Origin: Rickettsia conorii
Lineage (GTDB): Bacteria; Pseudomonadota; Alphaproteobacteria; Rickettsiales; Rickettsiaceae
Reading direction: 5' to 3'
DNA: 44,559 nucleotides
Assembly (NCBI GenBank): GCA_020726135.1
Contig: DYTE01000003.1
Coordinates: forward strand, 1-44,559
Shown here: positions 18,583 through 27,425 of the stretch, piece after piece
How positions within the stretch are numbered: position 1 is the first letter of the stretch
Layout of the letters: every line of letters begins with the position of its first letter
Program-made: the position numbers and the translations under genes
The notes under the pieces: generated by a model
Told to the model about the DNA's origin: nothing
Database searches by the model: none
The model's input: only the letters and a program-made list of their open reading frames with translations

Positions 18583-19287
18583 ATGAATTTTATATCACAT
18601 ATTTCAATATGTTTATTATTGATCATACCTACCTATGCTTATTCTACTAATGAACATAAATTTTTAAATTTAACCATATTAAATCATCCTGTAATTCAAC
18701 ATAATTTAACAATAATGAGAGATAAAACTACTGATTCTAAGAATTTTAGAGCAGCTCTTGATAGAATTACATATCTTATGGCATATGAAATTACAAAAAA
18801 TTTAAATATAACTGATAAATTAGTGAAAACTCCAATCTGTAAAACAATATCAAAGACGTTAAATGAAAAAATTGTTTTAGTTCCTATTATGAGGGCAGGT
18901 TTTGGTATGCTTGATGCTATGTTACATATATTACCGGATTCATCAGTTGGATATATTGGTTTATATAGAGATCATATCACTAAACAACCTGTAGAATATT
19001 TAATAAAATTACCAACAATACATAAACAATTATTTATAATACTTGATCCTATGCTTGCAACAGGTAGTTCATTAATTTATGCAACTAAAAAATTAATTGA
19101 TGCTGGAGTGAGACAAAATAGGATTATTATAGTATCATTACTTGCAACCCCTGAAGGCGTAAGATCTTTTCATTCTAAATATCCATCTATTAATATAATG
19201 ACAGCTTCTTTAGATGAAAAATTAAATAATAATGCTTATATAGTCCCTGGACTTGGTGATGCTGGGGATCGTTTATATGGCAATTAA
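18583..19287 (+). CDS. upp: Uracil phosphoribosyltransferase with N-terminal hydrophobic extension
   Basis: It converts uracil and PRPP to UMP (pyrimidine salvage). The PRPP loop appears as LDPMLATGSS (family consensus DPMLATGGS) and the uracil-binding C-terminus as PGLGDAGDRLYG. PIMRAGFGMLDAML is also conserved. The family begins close to LNHPVIQHNLTIMRDK, here residue 33, so about 26 extra residues precede it: MNFISHISICLLLIIPTYAY, which looks like a signal peptide although its n-region lacks Lys or Arg. No ATG lies between residue 1 and M45 in this frame, so either the extension is translated or a rare start such as ATT is used. Confidence 0.9.
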   Translation: MNFISHISICLLLIIPTYAYSTNEHKFLNLTILNHPVIQHNLTIMRDKTTDSKNFRAALDRITYLMAYEITKNLNITDKLVKTPICKTISKTLNEKIVLVPIMRAGFGMLDAMLHILPDSSVGYIGLYRDHITKQPVEYLIKLPTIHKQLFIILDPMLATGSSLIYATKKLIDAGVRQNRIIIVSLLATPEGVRSFHSKYPSINIMTASLDEKLNNNAYIVPGLGDAGDRLYGN

Positions 19288-19713
19288 ATTGAATGATTAT
19301 TAGTTAATATTTTATATGTTAACCAATTCTCATGAGAAAATTTTTCTTTATATGAACTTGCATACTAGTTAGATTGATTAGTTTGTGATAATATATAATT
19401 ATTCATATAATTTATAAAATTAACATAGCTTAAGAAAGAAATGAAAATGTTAAAAATGCGAGTTGTTAGAGATGAGTTAAGAAATCTACTGTTTAATAGA
19501 GATATGTTCGTTGTTGATTAAGGAATTACTTGAAGATAGCGATAAGGCACTGCTTATTACTATATCAAGATTTTAGGCTAAGTATGAATATAAAAAATAA
19601 TAATATTGCTATTTAACTAATATCTCAAATTACAGTGTTAAATTTAAATGAAATTCAAAATCTATAAAATTAATGTTAGTTAGAATGATCTCAATCATAA
19701 AATAAAAATTAAA
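19288..19713. other. Gene-free region between upp and alaS with possible decayed coding remnant
   Basis: 426 bases with no complete gene. The flanks are very AT-rich, but 19441-19576 is visibly richer in G and C and looks coding-like (listed separately). No tRNA or clear terminator could be identified. The alaS promoter must lie in the right part, but no hexamer pair stands out. Confidence 0.5.
19441..19576 (+). pseudogene. Possible remnant of a degraded gene
   Basis: From the ATG at 19441, 26 codons (MKMLKMRVVRDELRNLLFNR then DMFVVD) end at a stop at 19519-19521. A second frame, shifted by one, stays open to the TAG at 19574-19576 and reads LLIKELLEDSDKALLITISR near its end. The segment has more G and C than its surroundings, like the coding DNA nearby. 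A frameshifted relic is the simplest reading. I do not recognise the parent family. Confidence 0.25.
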
Positions 19714-22359
19714 ATGAAGAAAATTACAGTTAAAGAAATCAGAAATAAATTTATAAATTATTTTAAAAATTACGATCATGTTCATGTGACATCAAGTTCA
19801 CTCGTCCCACATAATGATCCTAGTCTTATGTTTGTAAATTCTGGTATGGTGCAATTTAAAAATATTTTTACAGGACTTGAAACAGCTAATTATACAAGAG
19901 CAACAAGTTCTCAAAAATCTTTAAGAGCTGGTGGTAAACATAATGATTTGGAAAATGTTGGCTATACTGCAAGGCATCATACATTTTTTGAAATGTTAGG
20001 TAATTTTTCATTTGGCGATTATTTTAAAGAAGAAGCAATATATTATGCTTTTAATTTATTAACGAAAGAATTTGGCCTATCTAAAGATAAATTATATGCA
20101 ACAATATATCACGACGATCAAGAAGCTTATAAATATTGGAAAAAAATTTCTGGCTTTTCTGATGAAAAAATAATTAGAATAAATACAAATGATAATTTCT
20201 GGTCTATGGGAGATCGTGGTCCTTGTGGACCTTGTTCTGAAATATTTTATGATCATGGTGATCATATAAAAGGTGGTTTACCAGGTAGTATAGATCAAGA
20301 TGGTGATAGATTTATTGAAATTTGGAATATGGTATTTATGCAATTTGAGCAGGTGGATGATAATACTCGTATTGCATTGCCTAAAAAATCTATAGATACT
20401 GGTATGGGATTAGAGCGTATAGCAGCAATATTGCAAAATGTCCATGATAATTATGATATAGATTTATTTAAAGAATTGATAGAAAATATAGAACATTTTG
20501 TTACAAAAAAACCAAAAGGCGATACGAAATTTTCATATAGAGTGATAGCAGACCATATAAGGTCTTGTAGTTTTTTAATTGCTGATGGTATTATGCCGTC
20601 TAATGAAGGTAGAGGTTATGTCTTACGCCGTATTATTAGAAGAGCAGTAAGACACGCAAACCAACTTGGTGCACATGAGCCAATATTATATAAATTATTA
20701 CCTAAATTAATTGAGTTAATGGGAGATTCGTATCCAGAACTTGAAAGAGCAAAAGATTTTATTTCAATGATTTTAAAACAAGAAGAAATACAATTTAATG
20801 CAACATTAGAACGTGGTCTTAAAATACTTGATGATGAAGTTACAAATTTAGCTGGTGCATCTATAATTAGTGGGGATGTTGCTTTTAAACTATATGACAC
20901 ATATGGTTTTCCTCTTGATTTAACGCAAGATATATTAAAACAGAAAAATATTAATGTAGATTTAAGTGGTTTTGATCGCAGAATGCAAGCACAGAAAGAA
21001 TTAGCGAAAAAATCATGGCTTGGTTCAAATGAATCAAAGACAGATAATATCTGGTTTGATATTAAATCTGAATTTGGCAATACAGAATTTTTGGGATATA
21101 GCTTAAATGAAATTGAAGCAAATATAATTGTTTTATTACAAAAAAATCAAAAAATAAATGAGATTAATAATATAGGGGAGGAATTCCTACTTATTAGTAA
21201 TCAAACAGTTTTTTATGGTGAGTCTGGTGGACAAATTGGTGATATTGGTTTTATAGAATCATCTCATTGTATCATAGAAGTGATAGATACTATTAAATAT
21301 CTCGGATCCATAATAGCTCATAAATGTATCTTAAAATCTGGTTCAATCAAAATAAATGATAGCGCTCATTTGAAAATTAATATAAATTATCGTAATAATT
21401 TAAGAATACATCATTCAGCAACACATCTTCTTCATGCAGTACTTCATGAAATTATAGGAAAACATGTAACTCAAAAAGGGTCTTTAGTATGTCATGATCG
21501 TTTAAGATTCGACATTAGTCATCCATTAGCTTTAACAACAGAAGAACTAGAAATTATAGAAAATAAAGTAAATATTTTAATCAGAGACAATAGTAAAGTT
21601 ACAACAGAAATTATGAATATCGAAGAAGCAATAGTTTGCGGTTCCATGGCATTATTTGGAGAAAAATATGATCATGAAGTGCGTGTAATATCTATGGGGC
21701 CAGTATATACAAATCACAGAAATTATTCTATGGAATTATGTGGTGGTACACATGTAAAATATACTGGTGATATTGGTCTATTTAAAATCGTGAGTGAAAC
21801 TGCAATTGGAGCAGGAATACGTAGAATAGAAGCTGTTTGCGGTGAATTCGCTATAAATTATGCCAAAAATAATGAGAAACTCATTAATTCTTTATGTGAA
21901 ATATTAAAATCAAGCAAGTTAGAACTAGAACCTAAAATTTTAAATTTAGTTAATAATAATAAATTATTAGAAAAACAATTATTTGATATTACTACTAAGT
22001 CTTTTATTTTAAGTGATGAAGAAATAAATAATGCAGAAATAATTGGTGAGGCAAAATTTATATATAAATTATATGATAATATTGATATAAAAATTCTTAA
22101 AGAATCAGTTGTAAATATAACTAATATAAAAAATAATTTAATTTTGGCTTATATTAACAATAATAATTGCAAATTATCTATAATAATAGGTGTAAGTAAA
22201 AATATTACTCATAAATATATAGCTGGAAATATTGCTAAAGAATTATCATTATTTTTAGATGGAAGTGGTGGCGGTGGTAATGCACAAATTGCTCAATCTG
22301 GAGGGATATATAGCAAAAAATTAGATGAGATTACACAATTTTTTAAAACTATTCTTTAA
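19714..22359 (+). CDS. alaS: Alanyl-tRNA synthetase
   Basis: A class II synthetase charging tRNA-Ala. The 881 residues follow the family order: an aminoacylation domain with RHHTFFEMLGNFSFGDYFK and GMGLERIAAILQN, the zinc editing domain with HHSATHLLHAVLH and CGGTHV, and the C-terminal C-Ala domain ending in a glycine-rich DGSGGGGNAQIAQSGG segment. The ATG at 19714 gives MKKITVKEIRNKFINYF, the normal start. Its stop codon interlocks by 4 bases with the stop of the convergent DUF218 gene. Confidence 0.98.
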   Translation: MKKITVKEIRNKFINYFKNYDHVHVTSSSLVPHNDPSLMFVNSGMVQFKNIFTGLETANYTRATSSQKSLRAGGKHNDLENVGYTARHHTFFEMLGNFSFGDYFKEEAIYYAFNLLTKEFGLSKDKLYATIYHDDQEAYKYWKKISGFSDEKIIRINTNDNFWSMGDRGPCGPCSEIFYDHGDHIKGGLPGSIDQDGDRFIEIWNMVFMQFEQVDDNTRIALPKKSIDTGMGLERIAAILQNVHDNYDIDLFKELIENIEHFVTKKPKGDTKFSYRVIADHIRSCSFLIADGIMPSNEGRGYVLRRIIRRAVRHANQLGAHEPILYKLLPKLIELMGDSYPELERAKDFISMILKQEEIQFNATLERGLKILDDEVTNLAGASIISGDVAFKLYDTYGFPLDLTQDILKQKNINVDLSGFDRRMQAQKELAKKSWLGSNESKTDNIWFDIKSEFGNTEFLGYSLNEIEANIIVLLQKNQKINEINNIGEEFLLISNQTVFYGESGGQIGDIGFIESSHCIIEVIDTIKYLGSIIAHKCILKSGSIKINDSAHLKININYRNNLRIHHSATHLLHAVLHEIIGKHVTQKGSLVCHDRLRFDISHPLALTTEELEIIENKVNILIRDNSKVTTEIMNIEEAIVCGSMALFGEKYDHEVRVISMGPVYTNHRNYSMELCGGTHVKYTGDIGLFKIVSETAIGAGIRRIEAVCGEFAINYAKNNEKLINSLCEILKSSKLELEPKILNLVNNNKLLEKQLFDITTKSFILSDEEINNAEIIGEAKFIYKLYDNIDIKILKESVVNITNIKNNLILAYINNNNCKLSIIIGVSKNITHKYIAGNIAKELSLFLDGSGGGGNAQIAQSGGIYSKKLDEITQFFKTIL

Positions 22360-22901
22360 ATAAATATTGCTTTAAATAATTCTGTTATTTGAAATTTTAA
22401 ATATATATTATATGTTTTAAAAAATTTTAATAATGGAATTTTTTTTGAAACAATAGAATGAGGTATAATAGATACACCATATCTCTCTGGTAATATTGAA
22501 TGTAGTTCGTTCATAGCTAAAATCATATCATATTCTGAAGTTACTAATCTTATAGATGTGATATTTCTTGATAATATAAAATTCACAGCTTCAATAGCAT
22601 TATTAGTTAGATTATCTGCATCTAAACCATATATTACTTGATCAATAGGAACTTGATATTCTTTTAACAAATTATATAATTGATCTTTTGAAGGCACACC
22701 AGCAACAAATAATAATGGTGCATAATTTGCTTTTATTAAACTAATTCCTGTTTCAATTCTATTTCTATCGCCATAAAATACCACTATAACATTAGATGTA
22801 AAATTATTATATTTATAGGAATATGATACGTAAATATATGTTGCAAAACCAATAAACCATGCGGTTAAAAAGATTGTTATAATAGTAAAAAAACGTTTCA
22901 T
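22356..22901 (-). CDS. DUF218 (YdcF/ElyC/SanA-like) membrane-anchored protein
   Basis: 181 residues with an N-terminal transmembrane helix (about 5-24) and a DUF218 Rossmann-like domain: VVFYGDRNRIETGISLIK, LLFVAGVPSKDQLYNLL, and the ESxxT-like ADNLTNNAIEAV segment. It ends with LVTSEYDMILAMNEL, which aligns with the family's Sx[Y/F]H-R motif, the usual histidine being replaced here. Family members are linked to envelope or peptidoglycan-precursor homeostasis, though their chemistry is unsettled. The start overlaps the lipB stop by 4 bases on the same strand, implying translational coupling. Confidence 0.78.
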   Translation of the reverse strand: MKRFFTIITIFLTAWFIGFATYIYVSYSYKYNNFTSNVIVVFYGDRNRIETGISLIKANYAPLLFVAGVPSKDQLYNLLKEYQVPIDQVIYGLDADNLTNNAIEAVNFILSRNITSIRLVTSEYDMILAMNELHSILPERYGVSIIPHSIVSKKIPLLKFFKTYNIYLKFQITELFKAIFI

Positions 22902-23521
22902 TTACCAAAGACTCTATAAAATTGAGATTTAAGTATATTATCAAATAATGACATAGAAATATCAATAGTTAATTCTTTTAATGATGTAAATTGAATATTG
23001 TCTAGACCACATGGAATTATACCAGAAAATTTTTTAAGATCAGTAGAAATATTAACAGCTACACCATGATATACTATTGATTTCTTTACTCTTAAGCCGA
23101 TTGAGGCAATTTTCTTAAATTCTTTATTATGTATAACCCAAATACCAACTTTACCATCTAATATTTTTGCATCTATTCCTAAATAATTTAAACTATTAAT
23201 AATCCATTCTTCTAACATTCTAACATATAATCTTATATCATTTATTCTAATGGATAAATCAATTATTGGGTAGATTATTCTTTGACCAGGGCCATGATAT
23301 GTAAATTTACCCCCACGATTAGTATATATAACAGGAATATTGAAATTATTTGTGAGCAATTCACTATTTTTTGCATTATATCCAGCTGTATATACATCAT
23401 GATGCTCAGTTAAATATATTATTTCATTAGTTTCTTTTTTTATTAATCTATCAACATGATTATCTAATATTGTTATTATTTCATTATAATCAATTAACCC
23501 GGGAATATTTATAAATTTCAT
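22898..23521 (-). CDS. lipB: Octanoyl-(acyl carrier protein):protein N-octanoyltransferase LipB
   Basis: It transfers octanoyl groups from ACP to the lipoyl domains of 2-oxoacid dehydrogenases, the first step of de novo lipoylation. The RGGKFTYHGPGQ motif lies at residues 69-80, and the catalytic pair is K137 (FKKIASIG) with C171 (IIPCGLDN), spaced as in E. coli. The 207-residue length is normal. The DUF218 gene follows with a 4-base overlap. Confidence 0.95.
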   Translation of the reverse strand: MKFINIPGLIDYNEIITILDNHVDRLIKKETNEIIYLTEHHDVYTAGYNAKNSELLTNNFNIPVIYTNRGGKFTYHGPGQRIIYPIIDLSIRINDIRLYVRMLEEWIINSLNYLGIDAKILDGKVGIWVIHNKEFKKIASIGLRVKKSIVYHGVAVNISTDLKKFSGIIPCGLDNIQFTSLKELTIDISMSLFDNILKSQFYRVFGK

Positions 23522-23671
23522 AATTAGATTTTATAGAATTTAACATATATTATATCTAAATATATTTATAAAGAAAATTTGATTTAAGTATATGAAATAA
23601 TTGATATTATGAGAATTTATGTGTAAAAATATCTAGCTAAAAATATATTTTATATTTATTGATAATAAAGA

Positions 23672-23710
23672 CTTGAAAAACTTGTGAATATTCCCCATAT
23701 TTCTTATAAT
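23672..23710 (+). promoter_or_regulatory. Overlapping sigma32-like and sigma70-like promoters of ftsH
   Basis: CTTGAA at 23672-23677 and CCCCAT at 23693-23698, 15 bases apart, closely match the heat-shock sigma32 consensus (CTTGAA and CCCCAT with a 13-17 spacer). Nested with it are TTGTGA (23682-23687) and a perfect TATAAT (23705-23710) with a 17-base spacer. The ftsH ATG is about 48 bases beyond the sigma70-type -10. ftsH is heat-shock controlled in other proteobacteria, so the assignment agrees with the gene. Confidence 0.7.
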
Positions 23711-23757
23711 AAGACATGTTTTAGTTAAATTTGCATATTTTCTTAAGGTCTATAAAA

Positions 23758-25656
23758 ATGAACAACCAAGTTAAAAATATTTTAATATGGATATCTGCTT
23801 TTGTTGCAATAATGATTATTTTTAATCTTGTAACAAGTGGTAGTGGATCTAGTAATAATCTACCATTTTCAGAATTTCTAAATAAAATTGATGAAAAAAA
23901 TGTTAGCAATGTTAAGATTCAAGGAAGAAATATCGAAGGAACATTAAATGATGGAAGTAAATTTTCAACATATGGTGTGGAATATTATCCAGATTTAGTA
24001 AATCGTTTGAATAATAATAATGTTCATGTTGATATAGTTCCTCCAGAAACAAAGATGAACTCCATACTTAGTATATTTGTTTCTTGGTTTCCAATGTTAT
24101 TGCTTGTTGGTGTATATTTATTTTTTATGCGTCAAATGCAAGGTGGAAAAGCAATGGGATTTGGTAAATCCAAAGCTAAACTTTTGTCAGAAAAAGGACA
24201 AAAAGTAACATTTAAAGATGTTGCGGGCATTGATGAAGCAAAAGGTGAATTAACAGAAATTGTTGACTTTTTAAGAGATCCAAGTAAATTTCAGAAGCTA
24301 GGTGCAAGAATTCCAAAAGGTTGTTTATTAATAGGTTCCCCTGGTACTGGTAAAACATTGTTAGCAAAAGCAATTGCAGGCGAAGCAAATGTTCCATTTT
24401 TTAGCATATCTGGTTCTGATTTTGTTGAAATGTTTGTAGGAGTTGGCGCAAGTAGAGTCAGAGACATGTTTGAACAAGGTAAACGTAATGCTCCATGCAT
24501 TATATTTATTGATGAAATTGATGCTGTAGGACGCCACAGAGGTGTAGGTATTGGTGGTGGTAATGATGAGCGTGAACAAACATTAAATCAAATGCTTGTT
24601 GAAATGGATGGTTTTGAAGCTAATGCTGGTGTAATTATAATTGCAGCAACTAATCGTCCTGATGTATTAGACCCTGCTCTATTAAGACCCGGTAGATTTG
24701 ATCGTCAAATTATGGTTCCAGCTCCTGATGTTGAAGGTAGAGATCAAATATTGCAAGTTCATTTATCTAAAATCAAACATGTAAAAAATATAAAATCAAG
24801 AATAATTGCAAGAGGTACACCTGGTTTTTCTGGAGCTGAAATTGCAAATCTTGTCAATGAAGCAGCATTGCTTGCAGCAAGAGTTGGTAAGAAAGAAGTA
24901 GACATGAATGATTTAGAGAATGCTAAAGATAAGGTTATGATGGGGATCGAACGTAGATCTCTTGCAATGTCTGAAGCTGAGAAAAAATTAACAGCTTATC
25001 ATGAAGGCGGTCATGCACTTGTTGGACTTCATTGTCCAGCATCTGACCCAATACATAAAGCTACTATAATTCCAAGAGGAAGAGCTTTGGGTATGGTTAT
25101 GAGACTTCCTGAGTCAGATAGATTATCTCTTACTAAAGAAAAAATGGAAGCCGATATTGCTGTTGCGATGGCTGGTAGAGTAGCGGAAGAAATTATTTTT
25201 GGTCATAAAAAAGTTACTTCTGGTGCATCATCTGATATAAAAATGGCAACGAGATTAGCAAGGGCTATGGTTACTGAATGGGGTCTTAGTGAACTAGTTG
25301 GCCCAGTATTTCATGGCGCTCCAAGCGATGATATGTATTCACAAGGAAGAAATGTAACAGATAATAACTCTCAAACTACTGTGGAACTGATTGATAGAGA
25401 AATTAGACGTATTGTAGATGAAGGATATAATCATGCAAAAAATATATTAACTACTCATCTTGATCAACTACATATATTGGCTAATGCTTTAATTGAACAT
25501 GAAACATTGTCAGGTCAACAAATTAAAAATCTTTTGTCGAATCGTGATTTACATAGTGAAGAACATAATGACTTTCCAAATGAACCATTAAATGATAGTT
25601 CAAACGAAACTATTGTAAAAACTAAAAAGAGCAAAAATGTAAAAACTACTAAGTGA
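23758..25656 (+). CDS. ftsH: ATP-dependent membrane zinc metalloprotease FtsH
   Basis: A membrane-anchored AAA+ protease that removes damaged membrane proteins and regulatory substrates. From the chosen start: TM1 at about 7-24, a small periplasmic domain, TM2 at about 103-124, Walker A GSPGTGKT at 193-200, Walker B IIFIDEID, the second region of homology ending [10 protein letters not shown], and zinc site H415-E416-G-G-H419. Two common residues differ: GPPGTGKT is GSPGTGKT and HEAGH is HEGGH, neither affecting metal ligands. The ATG at 23758 has an AAGG ribosome-binding site 9 bases upstream. A TTG at 23731 would add 9 residues. Confidence 0.98.
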   Translation: MNNQVKNILIWISAFVAIMIIFNLVTSGSGSSNNLPFSEFLNKIDEKNVSNVKIQGRNIEGTLNDGSKFSTYGVEYYPDLVNRLNNNNVHVDIVPPETKMNSILSIFVSWFPMLLLVGVYLFFMRQMQGGKAMGFGKSKAKLLSEKGQKVTFKDVAGIDEAKGELTEIVDFLRDPSKFQKLGARIPKGCLLIGSPGTGKTLLAKAIAGEANVPFFSISGSDFVEMFVGVGASRVRDMFEQGKRNAPCIIFIDEIDAVGRHRGVGIGGGNDEREQTLNQMLVEMDGFEANAGVIIIAATNRPDVLDPALLRPGRFDRQIMVPAPDVEGRDQILQVHLSKIKHVKNIKSRIIARGTPGFSGAEIANLVNEAALLAARVGKKEVDMNDLENAKDKVMMGIERRSLAMSEAEKKLTAYHEGGHALVGLHCPASDPIHKATIIPRGRALGMVMRLPESDRLSLTKEKMEADIAVAMAGRVAEEIIFGHKKVTSGASSDIKMATRLARAMVTEWGLSELVGPVFHGAPSDDMYSQGRNVTDNNSQTTVELIDREIRRIVDEGYNHAKNILTTHLDQLHILANALIEHETLSGQQIKNLLSNRDLHSEEHNDFPNEPLNDSSNETIVKTKKSKNVKTTK

Positions 25657-25704
25657 AATAAGTGACTATCCAAAATAACATATAATATTTAAATATTTTA
25701 TTAC

Positions 25705-25733
25705 TTGACTTAAGTATTATAGTTAAGGATAAT
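25705..25733 (+). promoter_or_regulatory. Promoter of rnpB
   Basis: TTGACT (25705-25710) and GATAAT (25728-25733) are separated by exactly 17 bases, each matching the consensus at 5 of 6 positions. Transcription would start about 7-8 bases on, exactly where RNase P RNA helix P1 begins (25741). Position and quality make this one of the best promoter matches in the window. Confidence 0.8.
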
Positions 25734-25740
25734 CATTTAT

Positions 25741-26124
25741 ATGGTGGTCGCGCAGTTGCGAGAAATTTCTCGAGGAAAGTCTGGACTCCATAGAGATATG
25801 ATGCTGGTTAATTGCCAGCAAGGATATAAATCTAATTGGATTTATATCTTTAGGGAAAGTGCAACAGAAAATATACCGCCAATAATGTTGGTAAGGGTGA
25901 AATGGTGAGGTAAGAGCTCACCGGCAATTTGGTAACAATATTGTGACTTTGTAAACCCCATCAGGAGCAAGATCAAATAGGCTCTGCAAGAACATGTAAT
26001 GTTCCTAATTATCTCTAATTAGTTTGTAGAGCGGGTAGATCGCTTGAAATAAATAGTAATATTTATTCTAGATAAATAACTGCGATAGATTAATCTATAC
26101 AGAATCCAGCTTATAGACCACCAT
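25741..26124 (+). ncRNA. rnpB: RNase P RNA (type A)
   Basis: This is the catalytic RNA that matures tRNA 5' ends. P1 pairs ATGGTGGTC (25741-25749) with GACCACCAT (26116-26124). The universally conserved blocks are all present in order: GAGGAAAGTCTGGACTCC near the 5' end (25772 onward), AGGGAAAGTGCAACAGAAA in the middle, AAACCCCATCAGGAGCAAG (around 25950), and ACAGAATCCAGCTTATAG just before the 3' strand of P1. No terminator hairpin follows; the next gene's ATG is only 22 bases beyond P1, so read-through and 3' processing are likely. Confidence 0.96.
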
Positions 26125-26145
26125 TACTATATATTTGGAAGTTTA

Positions 26146-26814
26146 ATGAAAAAATTATATCACTACCCCATATGTCCTTTGTCTAGACAGGTGCGAGTAA
26201 TTTTAAAAGAAGTAAATGCACAATTCTCGATGATAAAAGAAGATTATTGGCAAAGAAATTCTGAATTTTTGACTATCAATCCAGCTGGTACTCTTCCAGT
26301 ATTAGAAGAATCTTTCGGTCTTAAAATATGCGGAATATATCCTATTATTGAATATTTTAATGAAAAATATGATTTTCTAGGTTTTATAGATATTGAAACA
26401 GATATTAAATGTGAAATTAGAAGACTACTGAGTTGGATAAATGAAAAATTATATAGAGAAGTTACAAAAATTGTTATAGATCAGAAAATTATAAATTCAC
26501 TTGCCAAAAATATTGGCCCAGATACTAATTTTTTAAGAATTGCAAGAAATAATTTGTCTTATCATTTTCGTATATTATCAGAATTATTAAAAACTAGAGA
26601 ATTTTTAAGTAATAGTGATATTTCTGTTGCAGATATTGCATGTGCGGCGCATATTTCTGTGCTTGATTATTTTGGAGAAATTAATTGGGATAAATGGCCA
26701 TATGTTCGCGATTGGTATAGTATCATAAAATCACGCCCAAGTTTTAGATCCTTATTGCATGATCATATTGCAGGTTTTACTCCCCCTAAATGTTATGCTG
26801 ATCTTGATTTTTAA
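26146..26814 (+). CDS. GST-fold protein, FzlA-like
   Basis: 222 residues with an N-terminal thioredoxin-like GST domain (KKLYHYPICPLSRQVRVIL, then NPAGTLPVLEE) and a helical C-terminal domain. The GST motif DISVADIACAAH and the C-terminal PPKCYADLDF tail resemble FzlA, the FtsZ-binding GST homologue that promotes constriction in alphaproteobacteria. SspA or an ordinary glutathione transferase are the alternatives. A GGAAG ribosome-binding site precedes the ATG by 6 bases. It starts 22 bases after rnpB, with def following 88 bases later. Confidence 0.7.
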   Translation: MKKLYHYPICPLSRQVRVILKEVNAQFSMIKEDYWQRNSEFLTINPAGTLPVLEESFGLKICGIYPIIEYFNEKYDFLGFIDIETDIKCEIRRLLSWINEKLYREVTKIVIDQKIINSLAKNIGPDTNFLRIARNNLSYHFRILSELLKTREFLSNSDISVADIACAAHISVLDYFGEINWDKWPYVRDWYSIIKSRPSFRSLLHDHIAGFTPPKCYADLDF

Positions 26815-26902
26815 ATATTCTTCAGTCCGAATAAAAATATTGATTGCAATTTATTGATAATTTTGATATGTAAATATATAATTTAACATTATTTTATAAA
26901 AT

Positions 26903-27424
26903 ATGGCGATATTAAACTTAGTTACAGAACCAGATCCACGTTTAAAACAAAAATCAAAACATGTAGATAATGTTACTGATGATACTAGAAAGATAATGGA
27001 TGATATGCTCGAAACTATGTATCATGGCGGAGGTGTTGGACTTGCAGCTGTTCAGGTTGGAGTTATGCAAAATATCATGGTTATAGATTTACAAAGCGAA
27101 AATAATCTTCCTGAATATAAAAATCTTTATCCATTATGTATAGCAAATCCTGTAATATTAGAAAGTTCAGAGGAAATGCTTGTGGCCGATGAAGGATGCC
27201 TATCATTACCTGAGCAAAAAGTTCCTGTTGCAAGAAGTGTTAGAATTAAATTACAATATGTTGATTATAATAATAATATGCAAAAATTATCTGCAGAAGG
27301 TTGGTTAGCAAGAGTCATTCAACATGAATATGATCATTTAAATGGAAAATTGATTTTAGATTATTTAACACCTATAAAAAAAGACGTAGCTTTAAGAAAA
27401 TTAGCTAAACTTAAAAGAAAATAA
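26903..27424 (+). CDS. def: Peptide deformylase
   Basis: It removes the formyl group from nascent N-terminal formyl-methionine. The three family motifs are present: GVGLAAVQVG (about 44-53), EGCLSLP with metal ligand C99, and HEYDH with H141, E142 and H145. The GLAA in motif 1 is the common GIGLAA with one change. The length of 173 residues is normal. Its stop lies 1 base before the fmt ATG, the widespread def-fmt pairing. Confidence 0.97.
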   Translation: MAILNLVTEPDPRLKQKSKHVDNVTDDTRKIMDDMLETMYHGGGVGLAAVQVGVMQNIMVIDLQSENNLPEYKNLYPLCIANPVILESSEEMLVADEGCLSLPEQKVPVARSVRIKLQYVDYNNNMQKLSAEGWLARVIQHEYDHLNGKLILDYLTPIKKDVALRKLAKLKRK

Positions 27425-27425
27425 A

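Noticed and set aside
20616-21080. 154-codon minus-strand open frame within alaS
   Set aside because: Antisense to conserved alaS sequence, Ser/Pro-rich nonsense composition, no ribosome-binding site.
26146-26814. Confident call as stringent starvation protein SspA
   Set aside because: SspA and FzlA share the GST fold; the PPKCYADLDF C-terminus and alphaproteobacterial context fit FzlA better, so only a tentative FzlA-like call was made.
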